Of a DNA stretch of 64,000 nt, positions 32,252 through 42,100 are shown piece after piece (position 1 is the stretch's first letter; each line of letters starts with the position of its first letter). The notes under the pieces were generated by a model. The model saw nothing but the letters and a program-made list of their open reading frames with translations, did not search any database and was not told where the DNA came from. Made by a program: the position numbers and the translations under genes. Origin of the DNA: Echinarachnius parma (Eukaryota; Echinodermata; Echinoidea; Clypeasteroida; Echinarachniidae); contig JBAMJV010004300.1 in the NCBI GenBank assembly GCA_037951105.1, positions 124,001 to 188,000 of the forward strand, in the 5' to 3' direction.

Positions 32252-33918
32252 GTTAAGCTAGCTTAATCTGCTTGAAATTTAAAACAGTTCTATACAGATG
32301 ATTGAATTTTTCAGCAGTGAGTTGTTGATTAGTTAAGCTAGCTAAACACATTGATTTGTCAATGATCGATGTAAGAAAGGACAATCTGTCTAGCTTGATC
32401 ATTATGAACGGACATTAATGAGGATTAGAGCTGGGAGATATTTTAATTTATTTAGCAGGCAAGCTAACCAAGTATGTGGTTGAAATATAACTATTCAATT
32501 TGTTTTGATGTCATTCACGATGAGGATTGTGAGATGCTTTCTTTCAAATGTATTAATAGCACCGTAATGTATCCGTGCTTGGTACGTACCAATGATAAGT
32601 ATACATATTGCTATGGATGTCATGACTCATGTTTTTTTTTTCTTTTCAAACTTGCCTGTTTTATTTTAAAGGAGATTGTACTCACATTTACAGAAGTGTT
32701 GCTTACAATAAGCCCTTAGTATAATATGTCGTTATAAATGATTTGTCACATTATGGGAAACATAACAGGAAAACTAGATTTTGATGATAGAAACGTAGTT
32801 GCTCTGAAAAGCACTTCGTGGGAGTTCGAGATATAAATGCTTGGTTACTACAGTCCAGGAATTATACAGATACATTCATGTATAAACACATTCAAGGTGC
32901 TTCAAAATATTGTTTCCAAGTGATGTACAATTTGTACTATATCAACTACATGTAATTCTTAATCATTATGTTATCTATACAAACAACTACCGAAGACTGT
33001 TTAATATACATTGTGTATATTTACTTCATAATGCATAAAATATCACAATTGACATTCATCTTGAAAATTATGATTATTATCAACAGCGACCTGAATATGG
33101 TGTATTCTATTGAGTGTAATTAATTCATAAGTATGCAGGGTACAATCATGTTACAAAAGCCAGCCAGTGTAAATTGAATTTAATTTGCAATTTAGTATTA
33201 TGCAGAACTGAATGATATTAATCGTTGTTGTTGATGTCGTTATTTTATGGCAATCAGTCAAACTTGACTATCGTTGCCAATTTAAATTCTCTTCAATTAT
33301 GGTATTATAATTATACATAATATATCATTGTATATCGTTATTGTACCAGCTTCACTACATTTGGCATGAAATTGATAAGTTGATAATAATACAACACATA
33401 GGCACATTTCATATCACATTGATATTATAGAGAGATTATTAACCCATCTCGTTTACACTTGGCATGAAATCCATAATATTAATAATGAGCAGTCCGAGGG
33501 ACAAAATATTTCGATGCATTCAGCCCCGGGGGAGGGGGGGGGGGGGGGGGGGGTGACTCCCGTCTCCCAACATGACTGTCTACTCACCCGCGTTCACAAA
33601 AAAAGCGTCGAAAGGGTATCATTTTCAGCAGCGTCGCAGTATTGATCACAATAAACACAATTAACGCAATATAGGCTACGTGTATTAATTAATGTGGTGA
33701 TACTAGTTATTGTATTGTTAAGTACCGAGTGACGTAGTGTGGTCGGGCTATACCGTAATTAATAGTTGGTCTGATCAATGAACATGGAGTTCAATGTCCT
33801 GAAAGAAACGTATCTGAAATCATAAATATATAATTTTGTTCAATGTATCATGTTGGCATATAATTAGGAACGTTTATGTCAATATTATTTTCAGTAAAGA
33901 AAGGTACGCATAATCGTG
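32252..33918. other. Intergenic, 3' flank of the large gene
   Basis: AT-rich DNA with no exon I can support. A run of G (about 33531-33553) lies at its right. No convincing poly(A) signal close to the stop was identified. Confidence 0.6.
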
Positions 33919-33922
33919 TTAA

Positions 33923-34458
33923 AGGGGTAGTTTAGTTTTGGTAGAGAGGGCGCTGCACATCGCAATTTTTTTTGTGAGGTAATGAAAAACTGAGTGTCGA
34001 ATTTGAGAGAACATGCAATTTAATGGCAGAATAAACTTTATTTGGTCAAAATCGACCCAGAAACGGCTGAAATATCAATAAATATATCTGATCTTATAAT
34101 TATTTGGGGCCCAAATAATTAGATGACTTTTTGAAAAAATAAAAAAAATGCTGGCACTTTTTCAAAAATTTTCAAAAGCGTTTTTTAAATGGTTGTTGAT
34201 GATCTCGCTATTTAATCATTATATCAACATCACATCACATGCATAATTTTTGGTTGAAAATGGTTGAAACCAATGCCTTTTTAAAAAGCGCCCTCTTGTG
34301 TTTTAATGGCTCTTTTTGAATGATAACAGGCGTTTTACTTGGTCGTTTTTAATTTTGTATACCTTTCGAGCATGGTGGAGTTATAACTATTAGTTTATAA
34401 TGTTACTGTGCAGGTTTTGGCTACTAAAGTTCAGCCTTACCAAAACTAAACTACCCCT
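33923..34458. mobile_element. Complete GGGCCC-centred MITE, TTAA flanked
   Basis: The most intact copy of the commonest family here. Ends AGGGGTAGTTTAGTTTTGGT and (reversed) AGGGGTAGTTTAGTTTTGGT are identical over 20 bases, flanked by TTAA at 33919-33922 and 34459-34462. The centre is ATTATTTGGGGCCCAAATAA, a nearly perfect palindrome. 536 bp, no coding capacity. Confidence 0.85.
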
Positions 34459-34679
34459 TTAAATGATACTGTATAATTATGTCTTGAATTTGAATTTTCT
34501 TTAATTTTCTTGATTTGAACTTTGAACTTGAATTAACTCAAAGGTATTTCACCTTGTCTTTGTTTTAATCAAATGTATATTGAATATTCATAACCACGCA
34601 TATATAAATATTTTAGTATAAACTGATCATCTCATATAAAAGCAACGGCTTTAACTACATTGTGATACATGTATACAAA

Positions 34680-35200
34680 TGTTCATTACGCTCGTTCTAG
34701 ATGCAATGTTTACAATCTCTGCAAAACTCTCTTTCAAACTGAGCGATATGTTGTGAAAACATAATTCTGTGTACATAAATCATCATATTTTGCAGCTTTT
34801 ACAAATACTAGTATATTACAATTGTTATGATTTTGCTCATGTTAGACATTACATAATAATTCTTTCTGAATATTGAATTCATATTTCCATCATACTTCCG
34901 AGTTCAGATTTATTCTAAGCCTGTATACAATTTGGTTTATCTTTAATGAATACATAGCTTCGTTTACTTATTACGCATGTTCTTGATGTAATATTGTTTA
35001 CGATAATTCTCTTTCGAATCGAGCGATATGTTTTGAAAACATAATGTGTACATAAATCATCATATTTCACAGCTGTTACAAATACTAGTATATTACAATT
35101 GTTATCATTTCGCTCATGTTAGACATTACATAATAACCTTAATTCATATTTCCATCATACTGCAGAGTTCAGATTTATGCTAAGACCTGCATTGATGTGT
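34680..35200. repeat. Tandem duplication, unit about 280 bp
   Basis: GAGCGATATGTTGTGAAAAC (34741) recurs as GAGCGATATGTTTTGAAAAC (about 35020), each followed by the same words (CTAGTATATTACAATTGTTA, CATGTTAGACATTACATAAT). Two units, with mismatches. Confidence 0.75.
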
Positions 35201-37245
35201 ATTATTATCCTCATCATCAAACAGTTGCATTTCTATTTTACAATGTTAAACATTTTTATCAAATTGACCAACCAATCATATCGGATGTTTTGCGGTATGG
35301 ATGTAACATGCATTTAGCGTAATGGTTGTAATGTGTGAATTTTCACAGCATCTGCGCTTGTTTTTGTTTTGTTTTCATATACGTAAAATAAGTCAGTAAC
35401 CGGATTTCTCTTCTATATAATAGAATGTTATTGAGAAACAAAATGAAAAAGATACAATTATCACGATTATTTATATCATGTGTAAGGCATAATATTTACG
35501 TTGACGTTTTTTTTCGATAATTTCTTGAAAATGTGTAAATGAATGAAGAAGTAAATAAATGAAGAAATATTCCAATAAATAAGAAATGATCATAATTGGT
35601 ACCGGAACTGAGCGCGTAAGGGCAATTTGTTCCCCTCCCCAATCGTTAAAACTGCCGGGATAATACGGTACCGCATTCAGGTGATATACAATTGCTGCCC
35701 ATCTTGTCATCCGTGCCCTCCCTCGACCCAATTATTGAGAGGTTTTGTTCGATATAAGTAATTATATATTACGGAATCCAATTTAAAAGTTTGTTAATCG
35801 TTTATATCTGTATATAGAATGCTGAAAGTTATTAGTAAAATTATCGTCTTTTACTATTTTTCAACGCTAATCGCACAATAGGGATATGACATTAATTTTA
35901 GCTTTAGTGTAGTGGTTATTTCGTTGAGGTTGTATTTTGCTTAAGACTTATATGGGCCAGGCACATATTAAAACAATTCATGAGTAATGCTGTTGTGACA
36001 TCACAATTTCATCTTTATATGAAATCAATCTTGTGATTCTATTCGAATCGATCTATACTGCTAGTTGATATTTCAAAGTTAATCGTTATTGATACGAACC
36101 TCATTGTACACTGCATCATGTATGGATAATGACAAGATGTACAAACAATGCCTTATTCATTATAATTCATGTACCTCCTTGATGTGCATTATGAAATGCA
36201 CATGTATAGTCATAGCATGTTATTATAGACAGATATCTTAATTGCATCTTAGGACAATTATAAGTCATTTTCCTTCTGATGAACAGCTTATATGTACAAT
36301 ATTATTTTGTCTCTTTGAATCTGTATATTATAAGAATAAATTGCAAAACTTGAATACAAGTGAATATCCTAAACATGGAAGATATTATGTGCTTTAACGA
36401 GCTTCTTGATGGATAGATATAGTCAATAATTATGTTGAAAATGAGTCAATTCACAATTCGTGTCATGTGGAGCGATCGATGTCGATATAAATGCTATTCA
36501 AATGTTAATTATGTGTATATAATATACATTGTATATTATATATGCGTCGTGCCGTCCCTAAAACAAATCCTTCGTCGATAGATTTGTATAATAATGGTAA
36601 TTATGCTTTAAAAAGAAGTTTTAAGGTTCTAGTTCATTTCTTCAAATCGTAATCGTAATAATCATTTTAGAGATGCTTGATAAGAAATAATGTTTGACTG
36701 TTCGTTGACATGCTAATTACTGTTTTTATTATTGCGTTTAATTCATACATTTTGTTCTATAGATGCAGCTTCTGTGTATACAAAATGCACTGGGTAATTA
36801 GCGAATATCTCTTTGCAATTCCGCTTACTACTTGGGCATAATGAAATTAATTTACCAAAGAGTTTTCACGCATCACTCAATGTACATCAGCTCCGCCAAA
36901 AACCCAAAACCACATCAACCATTTGCCAGTTTTTGAGGGGAAGTCTATATATAACATGCTAAAAAAGTTGTTGGTGTTGTTTTGTTGTACTGTAGCGTAG
37001 AGAAGCTCGACTAGTTCATTCATGTATATCTTTGGGGTTCAAATTTAAAGAATACTGTGGACATTAAGCATTTTCTCTTTCTTTGACTTAAAATTCGTTT
37101 GTAGCAAGTACCTCTACATGACATATTGAAATGAAAATTAAAGAAGAAAAGTTATGAACAAGTAGGTCTATGGAGTTGTCCACATAAATTATAATACGCT
37201 GCCGACCCCCATGGAAAAAGCTATTTTGAAAGAGTTATTAATTTT
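35201..37245. other. Intergenic, no gene seen
   Basis: AT-rich. A worn copy of the AGGGACTTAGTAAC family (fragments near 36780-36910) is the only structure I can point to. Confidence 0.5.
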
Positions 37246-37892
37246 GTTTTATTTTGTTGACTGATTCATTTATTTATTTTTTTGCCTCAGCCGAGGAACT
37301 TTATTTCATAAAATAATCAGGGTACAAAATAGCAAACAAATTGATAAATTATACATGTTGTTCAAATCGTCTTATTTCTGTGTCAAAGTTTGCGTTTGTT
37401 TTCTTGACTATAACTATATAATATAATTTAAACTCATTTATAAACTCTTTCCATAATGTTATGGTGTTAAAACTCTTATTCTTAAAATGCTTTAACATAT
37501 ATCTCTTGTAGATCACATATTGTGCAAAATTAATTATCGTATTCATAAAAACATAATCGTTGTGTTCAATCTGATGCCCTACTAGTAACAACTTTTCGTT
37601 TGTTGTCACATGTTTACGAGTGCATTTATATATCAACCTTTTTATTTGTTTCCACAAATTTCTAACTGCAAGGAAATACAGGGTGGCCCCCCAAAAACGG
37701 AACGGAGCACTTCCCAAAATAAAGTAACAAAATGATTATGTCCATAGGATAGAGTGTCTTTTCCAATGAAAAATGATACCAAGAACAGTCATTTTGGTCG
37801 TGTAGTTTTTGTTTGAGGGCGCTGTGAGCAACACCATGTCAGGTTCCCGTTTTTGTAAATTTTTACCAAGTCAGTGCCTGATAAATGATACT

Positions 37893-38013
37893 TACTGCCC
37901 GACATACCATTGAACACGCGAGTATTCCGCGCGCAATTGTTAGTGTGCATTCAGCTGTGTGCCGAGCGGTGCCGAGAGAATGGGCATAATTGGTCAATAG
38001 TATGACGGGCAGT
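37893..38013. repeat. Small foldback inside the TA-target element
   Basis: TACTGCCCGACATACCATTG at the left and its near reverse complement CAATAGTATGACGGGCAGTA at the right (18 of 20) bound a 120-bp piece with no counterpart in the other arm of the host element. Confidence 0.55.
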
Positions 38014-38016
38014 AAA

Positions 38017-38473
38017 GCCCGGCGCAGACAGAGCCGACTCGACCCGATCCGACTGGTCTTCAGTCAGGCTAGAGTCAGTTTCGCTCAGTCGGAGCCGATC
38101 CAACATGTTGAATCGGCCTCAAATGACCTCCGACTCGAATGACCTCCGACTTGACCGTCTGCTCAAGCTTTTGCTTATAACGGTGACCTACTGCTTTCAT
38201 TCTTTATACACGCAATGGCTCAACGTATAACTTACTCTTACTCATGTATAAGTAGTTTTGTTCTATATTTTGTATATTGTTTGCATACCTCATGTTCTAT
38301 ATTATTATCCAAATTTATTGTAACTGATTTGTTTGATTGCAGAAAATAAAGTCTTTTGAAATAAAGTCTTTTTGAAATGACTTGAAAAACCGGAGACCTG
38401 AGGCATCGCATGCCGAGTTAATCAGGCTGAAAACCAGTCGGATCGGGTCGAGTCGGCTCTGTCTGCGCCGGGC
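38017..38473. mobile_element. 457-bp inverted-repeat piece inside the TA-target element
   Basis: The left end GCCCGGCGCAGACAGAGCCG is repeated exactly in reverse at the right end and the match goes on through ACTCGACCCGATCCGACTGG. No target duplication could be fixed. Confidence 0.65.
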
Positions 38474-39004
38474 ATTAGTCTCATTTATCAGACACTGACT
38501 TAGTAAAAATAATAGACAAAAATATGAACCTGACATGGTCTCACTCAAAGCGCCCTAAAACAAAAACTACACATCAAATTTTTTTTTTGTATCGTTGTTC
38601 ATTGGAGAGGACACGCTATCCGATCGACATGTTCATGTTGTTACTTTATTTTGGGAAGTGCCCCGTTCCGTTTTTTGGGGGCCACCCTGTATAACAAAAC
38701 GTGCATTGGGGATTCATTCTCATTACAAACATTACAAGTCATATTTGATGAAATTTTCCATTTAAATAAATTGTCTTTAAATGGAAGAATATTATGAATA
38801 AATTTAAAGTTGAACTGTCTCACTTTGTTGTGCTTTATCTGTGAGAATTTAAAACAAAAGACAGGTTTCCACTGAAATTAATGTGGTAATTGCAACTCAA
38901 GTTGCCACGTTTTCAATATTACAGGTTTTGTTAATTTCATTTTCAACAAAATAGTATAAAAAATTTTTGATTTTGAACACGAAATATCAATCGTATCGTT
39001 TGTC

Positions 39005-39246
39005 GTTACTTCAAGTAGTTTCTCGCGAATTTCCGCTCTGATCGACCTCGGAATGATTATGCGTAGTCCCTTAAACAAGAGTCCGCTCTCGTCGCACGTA
39101 GCTATAGTACGGTCGTGGGGCTGGCTCCCATTCTTGGATGGTTCGCGGCCATCTATAGTAGAGACGTATTGTAACAATACTTGAGACGTCTCATCTGGGG
39201 CCTGCAATGTTGCCGCTCTGATTTTTGTCAAGCCCATCGTGGGTGG
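39005..39246 (-). pseudogene. Ty3/gypsy pol relic: RNase H-integrase linker
   Basis: Read on the minus strand: TKIRAATLQAPDETSQVLLQ, STIDGREPSKN, ESGLLFKGLRIIIPRSIRAE and IREKLLE. DGLLFKG.RIIIP.S.R.EI is the well-known stretch just before the integrase zinc finger of Ty3/gypsy polyproteins. It stops where the LINE relic begins and belongs with the RNase H piece at 41560-41960. Confidence 0.7.
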
Positions 39247-39256
39247 AGGGAGACTA

Positions 39257-39967
39257 CAGGGCCGGTCACATGTACGGTAGTGGACGTAGTTGAAGGTATA
39301 GTGGAGGCTAACGTAGTTGAACATAGTTGAAGATAGTTGAACGTACCGGCATCCGTACCGTACCGTAGTTGTCCGTGATGCTAGCTTGGTATTAACTCGG
39401 GGGAGCCGAGATCTTCAATTTAATTTTTGAACATGTTCAAAAGAGCGGTACGTTAGAGGCTTCCGTGATGCTAACGTACTAAACGTAGTCTAACGAAGTA
39501 TAACGTAGTCTAACGTACTTCTTAACGTACTCAAACGCACCCTAGCGTACTCTAACGTACTTTACCTTGCACAAAACCAGCATCAGCACTCTTGGTCCAG
39601 GCTAGCCTTTTAACAAGGCGATCGCGTCTAAATGGCTGAGCTGCAGGAACGACTGAACGCGTGGTGGAGACTATCCGGCGAGTGGCGAAGCCACGAGCGC
39701 CTTTTCGCAAGTACTTCGGCCCGGATGGCTCATTAATATTCATAGGCTTGATTGAAGGAATTGTGCATTTATTTTATGCAGATATTTTGGTCTCTTTATC
39801 TCTCCCATTAAATATAATTATTGTACAGTCACACGTCTCTTTGCCTCTCCCATTTAATATACACAGTCACACGTCTCTTTGCCTCTCCCATTTAAATATG
39901 TAGTCTACTTGTACGTCCGCATATACGTACGGTAGGTTAGCGTGCATTGCAGCTACATAAGCGTCCC

Positions 39968-40005
<38 letters not shown>

Positions 40006-41073
40006 AAAAAAAAGGTGTGTGTGTGTGTGTTTTTTTTTTTTTCTTTTTCTTTTTATCATAGCTTAAAAACCTCCAATTATTATTATTCGATTGCAGTTCA
40101 GAAGTATGTGATGTAAGAGTTGTAATTGTTTATGTAAGGTAATTATTAATACTTTATCTCATTATAATTGTAATTTGTATTCTCTGTTCAAGATGTTCAA
40201 ATTGGACATATTTTGTTTATAATTATATATTCTACTGTAAATGTACATGATCATTTTGGAGGAATAAAAAATCATTAAAAAAAAAAAAGTGTGTAGTGTG
40301 TATGTGCAGTGTGTGTCTGTGTATGGTGTGGCCTAGGGCCCATTGAAGTTTACCACTACGTGTGTGCGTTGCATTTCATTGATGTAGTGTCACTTCAGTG
40401 TCTGTATGCACTATGTGCGTTGCGTTGGGAAAAGATGCATAATGCATGAGTACGTGATAACCCGGCTTCCTGATTGGACTCTTCTCGTAGGGAAGAGGGA
40501 TTCAATACTTAACAAAAGAAGTTCATCGGAGAGCACTCCATTTGCGAAAAGACTGTCTCGGCAAGAGAGTGTGCATGTTAGTCGCGCTGTCCAGTCGTTC
40601 CGTGCAATCAACTCAGATCAGACGAGGAGACAGGCTTGTCAAAAGACTAGGTCCAGGCATGTTTCAGCAACAAAAATTGACAAATTTCACAGAACTGCTG
40701 TGTTTGAAAAACAAGCTCACAATGGCCGTACCACGCCGGGCTGTCTGCATACTCCGTGCGGAGTTGCTAAATATACCGTAGTGACGTTCTTTAGCGTAGT
40801 CTAGCGTAGTGGCTACCGTAGTCTACCGTACTCCGCGTAGTCAGACGTACCACTCCGTACCTGTCCGTGAGCGAGCTGCACCCGCATTAGCGTAGTCTAT
40901 CGTAGTTTATCGTACTTGAACGTACTTATCTGTACTCTTCTGTGGCTCATCACCGTACCTTAACGTAATTCAACGTAATTTAACCTAGTTGAACATACTT
41001 ACACCACGTCTGACCCACAGTAAGTTACCCTACGGATCACTACGTCCACTACCGTAAATGTGACCGGCCCTTG
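39257..41073. mobile_element. 1.8-kb element with CGTAGT-rich subterminal arrays
   Basis: Left end CAGGGCCGGTCACATGTACG and right end (reversed) CAAGGGCCGGTCACATTTAC continue as GGTAGTGGACGTAGT on both sides. Just inside, at 39285-39560 and 40785-41040, are loose arrays of short words such as CGTAGTCTA, ACGTACT and CGTAGTTGA. The arms also match further in (GGAACGACTG regions at about 39646 and 40600). A (GT)n run is at 39975-40030. One 132-codon frame (40406-40804) has no recognisable domain. Confidence 0.65.
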
Positions 41074-41079
41074 AGGGAT

Positions 41080-41565
41080 CCAAATTGCGTCCGTCCGTCT
41101 GTCCGGCGTCCGTCCGTCCGTCCGTGACCCTTACACAAATTTGAATAACTTTCCAACCCTGCATCTGTTTGTAACCAAACTTGATTGGTAAATGCCCTAC
41201 ATTGGCCTCCATGATATTCTGGGGTCAAAGGTTACATATGTAGGTCAAATGTGAACATTTACCTGTAAGAGTCTATTAGGGTTGATAACTTTCCAACCCT
41301 GCATCTGTTTGTAACCAAACTTGATTGGTAGATGCCCTATATTGGCCTCCATGATATTCTGGGGTCAAAGGTCACATAAGTAAGTCAAAGGTCAAATGAG
41401 GTCCAATGTGAAATTTTACCTGCAAGAGTTTATAAGGGTTGATAACTTTCCAACTCTGCATCTGTTTGTAACCAAACTTGATTGGTAGGTGCCCTATATA
41501 TATTGGCCTCCATGATATTCTGGGGTCAAAGGTCACATAAGTAGGTCAAAGGTCAAACGAGGTCC
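41080..41565. repeat. GTCC simple repeat and about 150-bp tandem repeat, three units
   Basis: A (CGTC)n-like run at 41088-41125 leads into three units beginning GATAACTTTCCAAC (41142, 41284, 41441), each with TGATTGGTA and GGCCTCCATGATATTCTGGG. Spacing is 142 and 157 bases. Non-coding. Confidence 0.85.
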
Positions 41566-41960
41566 AATGTTGCATGGATGCGCGCAAGTGGGCGAGACAC
41601 TTTACGGCTATCACCTTGTTGTTTCTGAAGATCGCGAAATTGGTACCGCGTCGATTAGGTGGATTCTCTCCATATCATGCTCAGTTTGCGACCTCTTTGA
41701 CGACGGCAAATACGCTCGCGAAAGTGTATCTGCGAGATACATCTCTGGTCCCGGCATGTACCTGATTTCAACCTGGTACTGGTTTAGTCTGATTTGAAGT
41801 CTCTGTAGTGTTTTTGGCGCGGAGTTCAGAGTCTTTTTTCCTTATTTCGACCCGCCGCTTGTGGTCCGTCCACAGAACGATTTCGCGGCCATAAACGTAC
41901 TCGTGATGTCTTTCAAGTCCGAACACAAGAGCGAGTAGTTATTATTATTTTGTTTTTATC
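41560..41960 (-). pseudogene. Ty3/gypsy RNase H relic
   Basis: Read on the minus strand from about 41950: LALVFGLERHHEYVYGREIV, LWTDHKPLVEIRKK, then with a frame shift LQIRLNQYQVEIRYMPGPEM and YLADTLSRAYLPSS. TDHKPL and ADTLSRA are the signature motifs of the gypsy RNase H domain. The frame is broken and the copy is inert; its next part lies at 39005-39246 across a 2.3-kb insertion. Confidence 0.8.
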
Positions 41961-42100
41961 TGCGAGTACCTAGTCTCAGCTGGAGTCAATGCTTGTCTCG
42001 CGTAAAAAACTTGCTGTCCCTGCTGCAGAAGAGCAAAACCGAACTGTATTTGCGGAAATAAATATAAGTTCGATATGATTATGAATCCAATTATTGTGAC

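Larger units (their letters stand above)
37679..38689. mobile_element. TA-target inverted-repeat element inside the LINE
   Basis: Ends CAGGGTGGCCCCCCAAAAAC and (reversed) CAGGGTGGCCCCCAAAAAAC; similarity runs inward about 200 bases on each side. TA flanks both ends (37677-37678, 38690-38691). Removing it brings together the two halves of the LINE reading frame. It contains two smaller inverted-repeat pieces. Confidence 0.8.
37246..39000 (-). mobile_element. LINE carboxy-terminal relic, minus strand, interrupted
   Basis: Read on the minus strand: SKSKIFYTILLKMKLTKPV (near 38970), then a decayed part, VRQFNFKFIHNILPFKDNLF, a zinc-knuckle-like CNVCNENESPMHVL (38700-38760), then after a 1.0-kb insertion AVRNLWKQIKRLIYKC and a terminal tail. 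The 3' UTR at about 37250-37345 has AATAAAG and an A-rich end. This is the usual end of a LINE ORF2. Confidence 0.75.

Noticed and set aside
39552-39743. Minus-strand frame containing RRDRLVKRLAWTK
   Set aside because: The matching stretch at about 40.6 kb is its inverted repeat partner, so the similarity reflects transposon arms.
40406-40804. 132-codon frame inside the CGTAGT element as a transposase
   Set aside because: No catalytic motif or domain is recognisable and part of it lies in the inverted arm, so coding is not supported.
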